Shown here: piece by piece, positions 1 through 8,875 of the stretch
Position numbering within the stretch: position 1 is the stretch's first letter
How the letters are laid out: each line of letters begins with the position of its first letter
Assembly: GCA_021850555.1 (NCBI GenBank)
Contig: JAJZLX010000267.1
Span: 1-57,643, forward strand
From: Pseudomonadota bacterium
GTDB taxonomy: Bacteria; Pseudomonadota; Gammaproteobacteria; Steroidobacterales; Steroidobacteraceae
Length of the DNA stretch: 57,643 nt
Direction of reading: 5' to 3'
Made by a program: the position numbers and the translations under genes
Notes under the pieces: generated by a model
Seen by the model: the letters and a program-made list of their open reading frames with translations, nothing else
Told to the model about the DNA's origin: nothing
The model's database searches: none

Positions 1-108
1 CGCCGCGTTAAAAATCGCTCCCGGCGATTTTTTACTCGGCGCCTCCTGCGCCTCGCCCTTGGAGGGCCGCGGCTTCGCCGCGTTAAAAATCGCTCCCGGC
101 GATTTTTT
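1..108. repeat. Tandem 75-bp repeat carrying a terminator-like hairpin
   Basis: Positions 1-33 and 76-108 are identical, giving a direct repeat with a 75-bp period (about 1.4 copies visible, the left copy cut by the window edge). Each copy contains a 9-bp perfect stem, AAAAATCGC and GCGATTTTT, around a 5-nt loop (10-32 and 85-107). A second hairpin, CGCGGC-TTC-GCCGCG, lies just before the right copy. The unit immediately follows the cydD stop codon. More copies may lie beyond the left edge. Confidence 0.8.
76..108 (-). terminator. Probable rho-independent terminator after cydD
   Basis: The 9-bp stem (85-93 with 99-107) is flanked by A and T runs, so it could work in both orientations. It overlaps the last base of cydD and would end the cydABXD transcript. 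The stem is rich in A and T on its outer part, so the strength is uncertain. Confidence 0.55.
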
Positions 109-1886
109 CACGACAGCTCCGCCTGCAGCAGGTCCGCGTAGGCGCCACTCGAGCGCTCGAGCTCGAGCGGTGTGCCTTGCTCGAGGACACGGCCATCGCG
201 CAGCACGACCACCCAGTCCGCCGAGCGCGCCGCGCTCAGCCGGTGCGCCACCAGCACCACGGTATGCGTGGCCGCGGCGTCGCGAATGACCGTTTCCACC
301 GCGCGCGTGCCCTCGGGATCCAGGTGTGCGGTCGGCTCATCGAGCAGCCAGACCCGCGCCTGTTCGCGCACCAGGGCGCGCGCCAGCGCCAGACGCTGCA
401 GTTCCCCGCCCGAAAGACCCAACCCACGCTCGCCGAGCGGCGTGTCCCAACCCTGCGGCAGACGCTCGATTACAGCTGCAAGACCGCTGCGCTCGGCGGC
501 GTGCCGCAACGCGGCGGCATCGGCATCCGGGGCTGCGAGCAGCAGATTGTCCCGCACGGTGCCCTCGAAGACATGCGTCTGCTGCGCGACCCATGCCACG
601 CGCGCGCGCCACCGTGCCGGATCGAGCACGGTCAAATCGACTCCATCAACCCATATCCGACCGCCATCGGGCACGGCAAAGCCCAGGAGCAGGTTGAGCA
701 GCGTGCTCTTGCCGGCCCCCGTGGCGCCGACCAGCGCGGTCACACGATGCGCCTTGAGCACGATGCTGCAGTCGCGAAGCGCCGCCGCGCGTCCGCCGTG
801 CGCATAGCTGACATGGTCGATGCGGATTTCCGGCGGCCCCTCGAGCACCGCTCGTGCACCGCTCACGAGCGGCGCGCCCGAGGCGGGCGGGATGTCATCG
901 AGCGCCGAGAGCTGCTGCGCCGCGGCCAGCGCGTCCATGCGCGTGTGGCGCAGGCCGCCGAGGGCCCTCAGCGGCAGGTAGAACTCCGGCGCGAGCAGCA
1001 GCACGAACAGGCCCGTGCGCAGGTGCATCTCGCCCCACAACAGGCGAAAGCCGATCAGCACCGCGACCACCGCGATGCTGACGGTGGCGAAGAATTCGAG
1101 CACGAGCGCCGAAAGAAACGCGATGCGCAGCACCTGCATGGTGAGCGCCCGATACTCCTCGCCTTCGCTGTCCAGACGGTCCGCGAAGCGATCGGCGGCC
1201 CCGAGCTGGCGCAGCGTGACGAGTCCGCCCAGCGCTTCGATGAATGCCGCACCGAGACGCGTCAGTTGAGAGAAGCGGCGCTCGCTCGCCTGCCCGGCGG
1301 CCTTGCCCACCAGCGTCATGAAAAGCGGAATCAGCGGCGCGGTGAGCAGCAGAACCAGCCCCGAGAGCCAGTCGGCCGGAAACACGAACGCCGCCAGCAG
1401 CACCGGCACGAGCACCGCATTGCCGAGCTGCGGCAGATAGCGCGCGAAATAGGCCAGAATGGCCTCGATCCCATCGACCAGCCGGGTGATGAGGTCACCG
1501 CTTGCCTGGGCGCGCAGTCCGTAGGGACCGAGTCCCTGTGCACCGCGCAGCAGACGCGCACGCAGATCCTGGGAGAGGCGCTGCGCCGCGCGAAACACGA
1601 CGCTTCGGGCGCCGACGCTCAACCCGAAACGCAGCAACGCGAGCGCAAGCAGGCCGAGCCACAACGGCCACAGGCGCCTGAGCGGCGCATGTGCGAACAC
1701 GGCCCGATCGAGCAGGCCCGACAGCAGCCACGCCTGGGCCACCAGCGCGAGCGCCACAAGCGCGGTGAGCAGCGCCGCGCGCAGCAGGGGCTTGCGGATG
1801 CGCCCGGCCTCGCGGCGAAGCCACTCTGCGCCCGGCGCTGCGGCGCGCGGATGGGACCGGACCGGAGTCGGCCCCGCGGCGGGCAC
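108..1886 (-). CDS. cydD: Thiol reductant ABC exporter subunit CydD
   Basis: This 592-residue protein is a half-size ABC exporter: an N-terminal membrane domain of about six helices (residues ~30-310) and a C-terminal ATPase with Walker A GATGAGKST, signature LSGGELQRLALARAL and Walker B VWLLDEPTAHLD. With CydC, CydD exports cysteine and glutathione to the periplasm, which is needed to assemble cytochrome bd. The membrane motif LLLAPEFYLPLRALG is typical of CydD. It begins with GTG 14 bp after cydX and has only a weak Shine-Dalgarno. CydC is not in the window and would be expected beyond the left edge. The order cydA-cydB-cydX-cydD on one strand supports the call. Confidence 0.93.
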   Translation of the reverse strand: MPAAGPTPVRSHPRAAAPGAEWLRREAGRIRKPLLRAALLTALVALALVAQAWLLSGLLDRAVFAHAPLRRLWPLWLGLLALALLRFGLSVGARSVVFRAAQRLSQDLRARLLRGAQGLGPYGLRAQASGDLITRLVDGIEAILAYFARYLPQLGNAVLVPVLLAAFVFPADWLSGLVLLLTAPLIPLFMTLVGKAAGQASERRFSQLTRLGAAFIEALGGLVTLRQLGAADRFADRLDSEGEEYRALTMQVLRIAFLSALVLEFFATVSIAVVAVLIGFRLLWGEMHLRTGLFVLLLAPEFYLPLRALGGLRHTRMDALAAAQQLSALDDIPPASGAPLVSGARAVLEGPPEIRIDHVSYAHGGRAAALRDCSIVLKAHRVTALVGATGAGKSTLLNLLLGFAVPDGGRIWVDGVDLTVLDPARWRARVAWVAQQTHVFEGTVRDNLLLAAPDADAAALRHAAERSGLAAVIERLPQGWDTPLGERGLGLSGGELQRLALARALVREQARVWLLDEPTAHLDPEGTRAVETVIRDAAATHTVVLVAHRLSAARSADWVVVLRDGRVLEQGTPLELERSSGAYADLLQAELS

Positions 1887-1900
1887 CTGTCGCTGCCCGA

Positions 1901-2119
1901 TCAGACCGGCTTGCGCTCGCCGGCGCCGGTCTGTGCCGCGGCGGCTTGCTCTTCCTGAGCGTCGAGCAGCGCCCCGCCGGCAGCCGAGACCAGCACGATC
2001 ATCGCGGTGCCGACCAGCCAGGCGAAATACCAGGCGCCGCGGGCCCCCAGGACAGCGGCGAGAAAGATGACGCCCAGGGCGATCACCATGAACAGCACGA
2101 AGTAAAGAAAGGTCCGCAT
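1901..2119 (-). CDS. cydX: CydX-like small subunit with an extra N-terminal membrane helix
   Basis: This 72-residue protein follows cydB by 10 bp and precedes cydD. Residues ~29-57 (WYFAWLVGT onwards, then LLDAQEE) match the WYFAWILGT motif and acidic tail of CydX, the single-helix accessory subunit of cytochrome bd oxidase. Ordinary CydX is about 37 residues and begins at that motif. Here about 28 residues forming another hydrophobic helix (MRTFLYFVLFMVIALGVIF) come first. The upstream ATG at 2119 has a strong GAGGAGG Shine-Dalgarno, and there is no ATG just before the motif. The likeliest product is a two-helix CydX variant acting in the bd oxidase complex. A longer start at 2152 would run into cydB and is not favoured. 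Confidence 0.8.
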   Translation of the reverse strand: MRTFLYFVLFMVIALGVIFLAAVLGARGAWYFAWLVGTAMIVLVSAAGGALLDAQEEQAAAAQTGAGERKPV

Positions 2120-2129
2120 GGGCGCCTCC

Positions 2130-3266
2130 TCAGTAAGCGTGCTCGTCTTCACGGGTGATCCGCTCGGCGGAAACCTTGCCGCGCATCACCCAGAACGCCC
2201 AGCTGGTGTACCACAGAATCAACGGCACGAAAAAGACCGCGAAGCCGAGCATCCACAGCAACGTCAATTTGCTCGAGCTGGAGTTCCACAACGTCAGGCT
2301 CACAGACGGCTCGCTGCTCGAGGGCAGCATGAACGGAAACAGCGCCGCACCCGCGGTGCCGATCACCCCGGCCCACGCCAGCGCGCCCAGCCACCAGCCC
2401 AGATGCGAGCGCCCGGTGCGCGCGGCGAGCAGCGCGCCGGTCATCCCTGCGAATCCGGCGAGCGGCACCAGCCACAGAACCGGATGCGCGCCGTAGTTCG
2501 AGAGCCATGCGCCGGGCACAATCGCAACACTCTGCTGCAGCGGCGTCTGCGGCACTCCCGGTCCCGGGCCACCGAGCAGCCGGTACCCGACGAGCGCATG
2601 CACCCAGATGCCGCAGAGCGCGAACAGGGCGATCGCGAGGCCGGCCGCCAGCTGCGCGAGAGCGCGGGCACGCTGAAACATCGGCCCCTCGGCGCCGTTC
2701 ATCACGGTCAGCGCTCCCATCATCGCCGAGAGCGCGAGCGCCAGCACGCCGGTCACGATCGCAAAGGGGTTGAGGAGCCCGAGGAAGCTGCCTGTGTAGA
2801 ACGAAGTCATGTCCCAGGCAAAGTGAAACGGCACGCCGTGAAACAGATTGCCGAAGGCCGCCCCGAAGACGATCATCGGAACCGCTCCGCTGACGAAGAA
2901 GACCCAGTCCCACACATTGCGCCAGGCGGGGTTGGCGAGCTGGCTGCGGTACTCGAAGCCGAGCGGGCGCATGATCATGGTCCACAGCAACAGCAGCATC
3001 ACCACGTAAAACCCGGAAAACGCCGTGGCGTAGATCAACGGGAACGCCGCGAAAATCGCCCCGCCGCCCAGGATGAACCAGACCTGATTGCCATCCCAGT
3101 GCGGTCCGATGATGTTCAGGGCGACCCGCCGCTCGATGTCGGTGCGACCGACATAGCGCAGGATCGCGCCCACCCCCATGTCCATGCCGACCATGATGGC
3201 GAGCCCCATCAGCAGCACGCCGAGCAGCAGCCACCAGATCACCTGCAGGATCGCATAGAGCGCCAT
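2130..3266 (-). CDS. cydB: Cytochrome bd ubiquinol oxidase subunit II (CydB)
   Basis: CydB is the second membrane subunit of the quinol:O2 oxidoreductase that reduces oxygen to water at low oxygen without pumping protons. The 378-residue protein has the family length, eight or nine hydrophobic helices, and the early GMDMGVGAI and PHWDGNQVWFI motifs near residues 27-65. It starts 3 bp after the cydA stop, with its Shine-Dalgarno (GGAGGAG) inside the end of cydA, so the two are translationally coupled. The gene continues into cydX. Confidence 0.97.
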   Translation of the reverse strand: MALYAILQVIWWLLLGVLLMGLAIMVGMDMGVGAILRYVGRTDIERRVALNIIGPHWDGNQVWFILGGGAIFAAFPLIYATAFSGFYVVMLLLLWTMIMRPLGFEYRSQLANPAWRNVWDWVFFVSGAVPMIVFGAAFGNLFHGVPFHFAWDMTSFYTGSFLGLLNPFAIVTGVLALALSAMMGALTVMNGAEGPMFQRARALAQLAAGLAIALFALCGIWVHALVGYRLLGGPGPGVPQTPLQQSVAIVPGAWLSNYGAHPVLWLVPLAGFAGMTGALLAARTGRSHLGWWLGALAWAGVIGTAGAALFPFMLPSSSEPSVSLTLWNSSSSKLTLLWMLGFAVFFVPLILWYTSWAFWVMRGKVSAERITREDEHAY

Positions 3267-3269
3267 GAC

Positions 3270-4880
3270 TCACTCCTCCAGTCTGCGGGCGTAGGGGGCC
3301 GCGGGCAGCGCATGCCCGGGGAGAGCGGGACCCGCGCGCAAGGGCGGCCCGCCCGACTCATCGTGCTCGGCAGGCCCGAGCCGGATGGCGCGGACCATCA
3401 GATACATCTCGACGGCGATGAAGACCGAATACAGCGTCACGAAACCGATCAGCGAGAACACCATGTACGCCACGCTGTGCGTCGAGGCGCTCATCCAGGT
3501 CGGCAGCACATCGAACACCGTCCACGGCTGGCGGCCGAGCTCCGCCACCAGCCAGCCGGCCTCATTGGCGATGAACGGCACCGGGATCATCCACATTGCC
3601 ACCTTCAGCAGCCAATCCTTGCGCTGAATCCTGTTGCGCAGCGTGTACAGCACGGCGATCACGAAGTACGCGAGCATCAGCAGGCCGAGGGCCACCATCA
3701 CCCGGAACGACCAGAACACCGCCGCCACGGGCGGCATGATGTCGCGCGCCGCCCGCTTCATCTGCGCGGCAGTGACGTCGTTCAGATCCGGCGCGTAGCG
3801 CTGCACGAGGAACCCGTAACCGAGATCCTTGCGATGCGCATCGAACTCGGCCAGCGCCCTGGAGTCGCCCGGATCCCTGGCGAGCGTCTTGAGCGCCTGC
3901 ACCGCCGGTATGCCGCCCTCGATCCGCCCCACCGCCTGGCGCTCGAGCGCATCGGCGCCCGGCACCGTGCCCGTGAGAGAATGGGTCACCAGCATCGACA
4001 GCAGGTACGGCACCCGCACGGCGCCCGCGTTCTCTCGCTTGGCCTGGTCGGGGAACGCAATGAGGTTAAACGACATGGGAGCGGCTTGCGACTGCCACAG
4101 CGCCTCCATCGCGGCCAGCTTGGTCGGCTGCACCCGCGCATCGACGAAGCCCAGCGCATCACCCAGCGTGATCACGGCAATCGTGGCCAAAACGCCGAAC
4201 AGCGCCGCCATGCGGAACGAGCGCTTGGCCAGCTCGACGTGCCGCTTGCGCAGCATGTAGTAGGCGCTCACGCCGGCGACGAAGATCGCCGCCGTGACGT
4301 AACCGGCGACGCTCGTGTGCACGAACTTCGACTGCGCGTCGGGATTGAAGATCAGCCTCTGGAAACTGGTGAGCTGCATGCGCATGGTCAGCGGATCGAA
4401 CGTCGCACCCTGCGGATTCTGCATGAAGCTGTTGGCGACCAGAATCCAAAGCGCGGAGAGGTTCGAGCCGAAGGCCACGAGCCAGGTCACCGCCAGATGC
4501 TGGCCCTTGGACAGGCGCTCCCAGCCGAACACCATCAGCCCGATGAAAGTCGATTCCATGAAAAACGCCATCAGGCCTTCGATGGCGAGCGGCGCCCCGA
4601 AGATGTCCCCGACGAAACCGGAATAGAACGACCAGTTGGTGCCGAACTGAAACTCCATGGTCAGGCCGGTGGCCACTCCGAGGGCGAAGTTGATCATGAG
4701 GAGCTTGCCCCAGAACTGCGCCATCTCCTTGTAGATCGGCTTGCCGGTGGTGACGTAAACGGTCTCCATCGCGGCCAGAAGAAAGCTCAGCCCGAGCGTG
4801 AGCGGCACGAACAGAAAGTGATAGAGCGCGGTGGCCGCGAACTGTATGCGCGAGAGATCGACGACGGTTCCGTTAATCAT
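3270..4880 (-). CDS. cydA: Cytochrome bd ubiquinol oxidase subunit I (CydA)
   Basis: This 536-residue catalytic subunit binds hemes b558, b595 and d. Predicted heme ligands are His21, His188 and Met395, each offset by two from the E. coli ligands His19, His186 and Met393. Glu101 and Glu109 fit the conserved proton-channel pair, and GRQPW is present. The stretch between helices VI and VII is long, as in the enterobacterial long-Q-loop class. The C-terminal ~35 residues (rich in Pro, Gly and Ala) look unstructured. The start has a good Shine-Dalgarno (GGGAGG). It is the first gene of the cyd operon. Confidence 0.97.
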   Translation of the reverse strand: MINGTVVDLSRIQFAATALYHFLFVPLTLGLSFLLAAMETVYVTTGKPIYKEMAQFWGKLLMINFALGVATGLTMEFQFGTNWSFYSGFVGDIFGAPLAIEGLMAFFMESTFIGLMVFGWERLSKGQHLAVTWLVAFGSNLSALWILVANSFMQNPQGATFDPLTMRMQLTSFQRLIFNPDAQSKFVHTSVAGYVTAAIFVAGVSAYYMLRKRHVELAKRSFRMAALFGVLATIAVITLGDALGFVDARVQPTKLAAMEALWQSQAAPMSFNLIAFPDQAKRENAGAVRVPYLLSMLVTHSLTGTVPGADALERQAVGRIEGGIPAVQALKTLARDPGDSRALAEFDAHRKDLGYGFLVQRYAPDLNDVTAAQMKRAARDIMPPVAAVFWSFRVMVALGLLMLAYFVIAVLYTLRNRIQRKDWLLKVAMWMIPVPFIANEAGWLVAELGRQPWTVFDVLPTWMSASTHSVAYMVFSLIGFVTLYSVFIAVEMYLMVRAIRLGPAEHDESGGPPLRAGPALPGHALPAAPYARRLEE

Positions 4881-5160
4881 TGAGCGCTACCTCCCGGGAG
4901 CACGATCGCGCGCGGCCCGCCGCCTCGGCGGGCGCTGCGCATCAGCGCGGTCCGGCGGCATCCCGCATCCGGCCCATGCATGCTAGCGGCAGCTTAGACA
5001 GCGTCCTGCTGACCGGGGATGAGTAGCTGACGCAGCCGGCATGCGGATAGTACCTATACGTCGCCGGCGGCAGGCCTTGCGGCGCGCACGTACCGGTCCC
5101 TGGCGCATCTGCGGCCCCTGCGGTAAGTTACGCGACTGACCTGTCCGCGCCGGGGTTGAC
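4881..5160. other. Intergenic region between divergent cydA and a lipoprotein gene
   Basis: These 280 bp must hold the cydA promoter (minus strand) and the promoter of the lipoprotein gene (plus strand). I see no gene, no convincing FNR or ArcA site, and no stable hairpin. Confidence 0.5.
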
Positions 5161-5862
5161 GTGAAAAAGACATCGCTTGGATTTTACGCCGCATGCGTCC
5201 TGGCTGCCGCCGCACTCGCCGGCTGCAGCTCGCCGAATGCCGCCTGGAACAAGGCGTCCTCGCAAAATACCGTCGCCGCCTACCGGAGCTTCATCCAGCA
5301 CTATCCGAGCGATCCGCGGGTGCAGCAGGCCCGCAACCGCATCGATGCCCTGAAGGACAAGCAGGCCTGGAGCGCGGCCAAGAGTGCCGGCACGGTGCAG
5401 GCCTACCAGCAATACCTCCAGCAGTATCCGGACGGCTCACATGCCGCCGACGCGCAGAGCGCCGTCACCCAGCTCAAGCAGGGGTCGGCGTGGCAGAGCG
5501 CCCAGTCTGCGGGCACGGTGGCGGCCTACCAGTCGTTCCTCAAGAAATACCCCAATGCCCCCCAGGCCGGCCAGGCGCAGGCGAAGATCGACAAGCTGGC
5601 GCCCTACCAGGTCCTGTTCGGCCGGTATCGCTCGCCGGCTGTGGCGCAGACCGTCGCCAAACGGCTGAAGGCGAAGTTCGCCGGCATCCTCGCCGACGTC
5701 GTCGTCCTGGCGCCCGCAGGCAAGAGCAAGCTCAGCGAGGTGCGCTCCTCCCAGATGAGTCAGAAGGCCGCCCAGGCCGCCTGCCTCAAGGTGCGCAGCG
5801 CCCGTCAGCCCTGCTCGGTGGTCAAGATCCGCGCCTCCTCGGGCGGCCTGTCCACCCTTTAG
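5161..5862 (+). CDS. Repeat-containing lipoprotein with a C-terminal SPOR-like domain
   Basis: The 233-residue protein starts with GTG and has a lipoprotein signal peptide with lipobox LAGC (Cys22). It carries three tandem repeats of about 38-40 residues, each beginning AW and containing AYxxF/YLxxYP (residues ~28-66, 69-107 and 109-147), which resemble TPR or Sel1-like helical hairpins. The C-terminal ~80 residues (VLFGRYRSPAVAQTVAKRL onwards) resemble a SPOR domain, which binds denuded peptidoglycan at division sites. It probably sits on the inner face of the outer membrane and helps in envelope or septum maintenance; the exact role is unknown. It overlaps the end of the convergent efflux gene by 4 bp. 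Confidence 0.75.
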   Translation: MKKTSLGFYAACVLAAAALAGCSSPNAAWNKASSQNTVAAYRSFIQHYPSDPRVQQARNRIDALKDKQAWSAAKSAGTVQAYQQYLQQYPDGSHAADAQSAVTQLKQGSAWQSAQSAGTVAAYQSFLKKYPNAPQAGQAQAKIDKLAPYQVLFGRYRSPAVAQTVAKRLKAKFAGILADVVVLAPAGKSKLSEVRSSQMSQKAAQAACLKVRSARQPCSVVKIRASSGGLSTL

Positions 5863-7316
5863 CGCACCGGGCCACCGGAGGCGAGCAGCAGCCGGATGGT
5901 ATCGAGGTACTGGTGCTCCTCTGCCCCGATCAGCCCGAGCTCGGCGCGCTCGCGCTGGCGCTGCGCATCGAGGACGGGCAACAGTCCGGAATTACCGGCA
6001 AGGTAGCTCTTGCGTTCGAGGATCAGACGTCTGCGTGACAAGGACAGAGCGCGTGCCTGCGCGGCGCGCAGCTGCGCGTCGTGCTGCAGCGCATCGAGCG
6101 CGTCGGCCACTTGCTCGAAGGCGTTCACGACCACCTGCTGATACAGGTCAGCCCGCGCGTGCAGCGCATCCAGCGCCGCCCGCCGTTCGGCGTGCAGCCT
6201 CCCGCCGTCGAACAGGGGTGCGGTCAGGCCCGAGATGAGCGACCAAGCCGTCGAGCCGGCGTCGAAAAGCTCACCCGGCCGCAACCCCTCCTGGCCCAGC
6301 GTAGCGGTGAGCTCGATTCGCGGGTACAGATTGGCCGTGGCCACCCCCGCGGCCGCAGTGGCCGCCCGGAGCTGCGCCTGCGCCGCGAGGATGTCAGGGC
6401 GGCGGCGCAGCAGTCGCGACGGTACGCTCACCGGCACGCGGCGTGGCAGCCTCAGCTCGCCCAGGGTCGGGTCCGGCTGGCGCCACCCGGCCGGCGCGCG
6501 ACCGAGCAATGCCGCGAGCGCATGACGCGCCACGGCAAGCCGCTGATACAGAGGTGGCAGCAACGTCGCATCGCTGGCGAGCTGCGTGCGCGCAGTGAGC
6601 ACATCGAGCCGTGGCACGGAGCCCGCCGCAACCGCCTCGCGCACCAACGCGACGTTGGTGCGATCCGCGCTCAGCAAGCCATCCAGCGCATGGATCTCAG
6701 CGCGCATCGAGGCGATCACGACCGCCTGAGAGGCCACTTCCCCGCCCAGGACGAGCCGCGTGGCCGCAAGCTCGCAGCGCTGATACTGCTCGAGCGCGCG
6801 CCGCTCCTCGATGGTGTGGCGCGTAAGGCCGACGTAATCGAGCTCATAAGCGACGCTGACCCCCGCCTCGAAGTAGGTGAACGGGGGAAAGTGCTCGGGT
6901 CCGAGAAACGCCGCGCCGTACTTCTGCCGTCCGGTGCCCAGGTCGGCCTCGATCTGCGGGTACCGCGCGGCGGCGGCGACCACGACGCCCTCACGCGCCT
7001 CAGCCAGCGCCTCCTCGGCAGCTGCCACGTCGTGATTGTCGGCAAGCGCCCGCTGTACGAGAGAGTCGAGCTGCGGCGAGTGAAACAGCCGCCACCACCG
7101 CGCGCCCGGACCGGCCCCGAGCATCGTCTGCTGGCGGTATCGCACCGGGGCGGCGGTGTTGGCCGCGACCGGCTTGCCGGGCGGGCGGTAGTGCCGCGGC
7201 ATGGGAACGCGCGGCCGCTGAAACACCGGGCCGACCGTGCAGCCGGCGAGCAGCAGCGCTGCGAGCGCGAGCGCGTGGCGCGCCCCGGTGCGCCGGCGGT
7301 TTCTCCATCGTCTCAT
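5859..7316 (-). CDS. Outer membrane factor lipoprotein, NodT/OprM family
   Basis: This 485-residue protein is a TolC-like outer membrane channel of an efflux pump. It has a lipoprotein signal (LLLAGCTVGP), the family N-terminus around WRLFHSPQLDSLVQRALADNHD, and two repeats of long helices. The conserved tract LLRRRPDILAAQAQLRAATAAAGVA-like (residues ~310-335) is typical of the family. It is the last gene of the marR-emrA-emrB operon, 4 bp after emrB, and would complete a tripartite drug exporter spanning both membranes. Confidence 0.92.
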   Translation of the reverse strand: MRRWRNRRRTGARHALALAALLLAGCTVGPVFQRPRVPMPRHYRPPGKPVAANTAAPVRYRQQTMLGAGPGARWWRLFHSPQLDSLVQRALADNHDVAAAEEALAEAREGVVVAAAARYPQIEADLGTGRQKYGAAFLGPEHFPPFTYFEAGVSVAYELDYVGLTRHTIEERRALEQYQRCELAATRLVLGGEVASQAVVIASMRAEIHALDGLLSADRTNVALVREAVAAGSVPRLDVLTARTQLASDATLLPPLYQRLAVARHALAALLGRAPAGWRQPDPTLGELRLPRRVPVSVPSRLLRRRPDILAAQAQLRAATAAAGVATANLYPRIELTATLGQEGLRPGELFDAGSTAWSLISGLTAPLFDGGRLHAERRAALDALHARADLYQQVVVNAFEQVADALDALQHDAQLRAAQARALSLSRRRLILERKSYLAGNSGLLPVLDAQRQRERAELGLIGAEEHQYLDTIRLLLASGGPVR

Positions 7317-7320
7317 GCGC

Positions 7321-8844
7321 TCACTCCATCACCACCGCTTCCTCGCTGCTGCGGCTCCTGCGCGGGCGCAGCAGCAGAACCAGGGGCACCAGGGCGAAGG
7401 TCAACATACACATCAGCTTGAAATCATCGTTATAGGCGATCATGGTTGCCTGTTGCGTCACCATCGCGTTGAGCGCGGACAAGCCGGCGACGGATGTGAA
7501 GCTGAACGGCGCGTGCAGCCGCAGCTGCCCTCCGTACGGCACGATGTGCGACACCAGACTCTCATGCACGACTTGTGTGTTGTGGGTCAGGATTGCGCTC
7601 GTGCCCGCGATGCCGACGCTGCTGCCGATATTGCGCAGCAGGTTGAAGATCGACGTGCCTTCCGAGCGCTGGTGCGTTGCGAGCGTGGTGAACGCCACGG
7701 TCGTCATGGTCACGTAGGTGAGTCCGGTGCCGAAACCCTGCATGAAGGTCTCGCCCCAGACCAGCCACTGCGGCATTTGCATGGAAAAGTAATTGGCCAT
7801 GATCCACAGCGCCGAGGCGGCGATCATGAGGCCGACGGCGATCAATACGCGGGAATCGACCCGCCCGATCAGCCATCCGGCGAGAAACATGGCGAGGAAG
7901 CTGCCCGCGCCGCGCGGCGCCATGGCGATTCCGGTCGTCAGCACCGGATAGCCGAGCAGATTCTCCAGCAGCGGCGGCAGCAGCGCCAGCGTCGCGAACA
8001 GCACCATGCTGATGACCAGCATCAGGAAGTTGCCGGTGCTGAAGTTGCGGTCGCGGAACAGCCCCGGGCTGACGAACGGCTCGCGCGCCGTGAACGTGTG
8101 CACCAGAAACCAGTACAGGCCAAGCAGTGCCAATGCCGCTTCGATCCAGATCTCCCGCGAGCCGAACCAGTCCTTGAGCGAGCCGCGGTCGAGGAAGATC
8201 TGCAGCGCGCCGACCGCGAGGCTCAGGGCTGCGAAGCCGAAGAAATCGAACGTGGACTTGCGCGTGCGGGTCTCGCGCATGTAGATCATGATGCCGAGCG
8301 CGGAGAGGATGCCGAACGGCACATTGACATAGAACACCCAGCGCCAGCTGTAGCTGTCGGTGAGCCAGCCGCCGAGCACCGGCGCGAGCATCGGACCTAA
8401 CACCACGCCCTGGCCCCACAGCGCCATCGCGCGGCCATGGTGCTCCGGCGGATAGATGTCGAGCAGCACCGCCTGCGACAGCGGCACGAGCGCGGCGCTG
8501 AACCCGCCTTGCATCAGCCTGAACAGCACGATCTGGCTGATCGAGTGCGCCAACCCGCACAGAGCCGACATCACCGTGAAACCGACCACGGATACCAGCA
8601 GAACCCTCTTGCGGCCGTAGCGGACGGCGAGCCATCCAGAGAGCGGCGTGACGATCGCCGCCGCGACGATGTACGAGGTCAGTACCCAGTCCATCTGCAC
8701 GAGCGTCGCGCCCATGCTGCCGCCGATGTGCGGCAGCGCGACATTGGCGATCGTCGTATCGACCGATTGCAGTATGGTCGCCAGCGTCACCGCGATCGTG
8801 ATGGGAACGCGGTGAGGATGAGCGCTGTTGGCGGTAGTGTCCAT
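7321..8844 (-). CDS. emrB: EmrB/QacA-type MFS multidrug transporter (DHA2 family)
   Basis: The 507-residue protein has about 14 hydrophobic helices and the DHA2 motifs: DTTIANVALPHIGG in helix 1, WVLTSYIVAAAIVTPLSGWLAVRYGRKR (motif A), and GPMLAPVLGGWL (motif C). Family members exchange protons for hydrophobic toxic compounds such as uncouplers and antibiotics. It lies between the membrane fusion protein and the outer membrane factor genes, so it is the inner membrane pump of that system. The substrate cannot be inferred. Confidence 0.93.
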   Translation of the reverse strand: MDTTANSAHPHRVPITIAVTLATILQSVDTTIANVALPHIGGSMGATLVQMDWVLTSYIVAAAIVTPLSGWLAVRYGRKRVLLVSVVGFTVMSALCGLAHSISQIVLFRLMQGGFSAALVPLSQAVLLDIYPPEHHGRAMALWGQGVVLGPMLAPVLGGWLTDSYSWRWVFYVNVPFGILSALGIMIYMRETRTRKSTFDFFGFAALSLAVGALQIFLDRGSLKDWFGSREIWIEAALALLGLYWFLVHTFTAREPFVSPGLFRDRNFSTGNFLMLVISMVLFATLALLPPLLENLLGYPVLTTGIAMAPRGAGSFLAMFLAGWLIGRVDSRVLIAVGLMIAASALWIMANYFSMQMPQWLVWGETFMQGFGTGLTYVTMTTVAFTTLATHQRSEGTSIFNLLRNIGSSVGIAGTSAILTHNTQVVHESLVSHIVPYGGQLRLHAPFSFTSVAGLSALNAMVTQQATMIAYNDDFKLMCMLTFALVPLVLLLRPRRSRSSEEAVVME

Positions 8845-8875
8845 GGAGCGGGGATGAGAAGCTGGTGCGTGTCGC

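Noticed and set aside
177..1958. A 593-codon open frame on the plus strand opposite cydD
   Set aside because: Same reasons: shadow composition and a clear ABC transporter on the other strand.
2118..4883. A 921-codon open frame on the plus strand opposite cydA and cydB
   Set aside because: It is antisense to two well-recognised genes, has low-complexity composition (many His, Arg, Gln, Gly and Glu) typical of a shadow frame in GC-rich DNA, and shows no domain.
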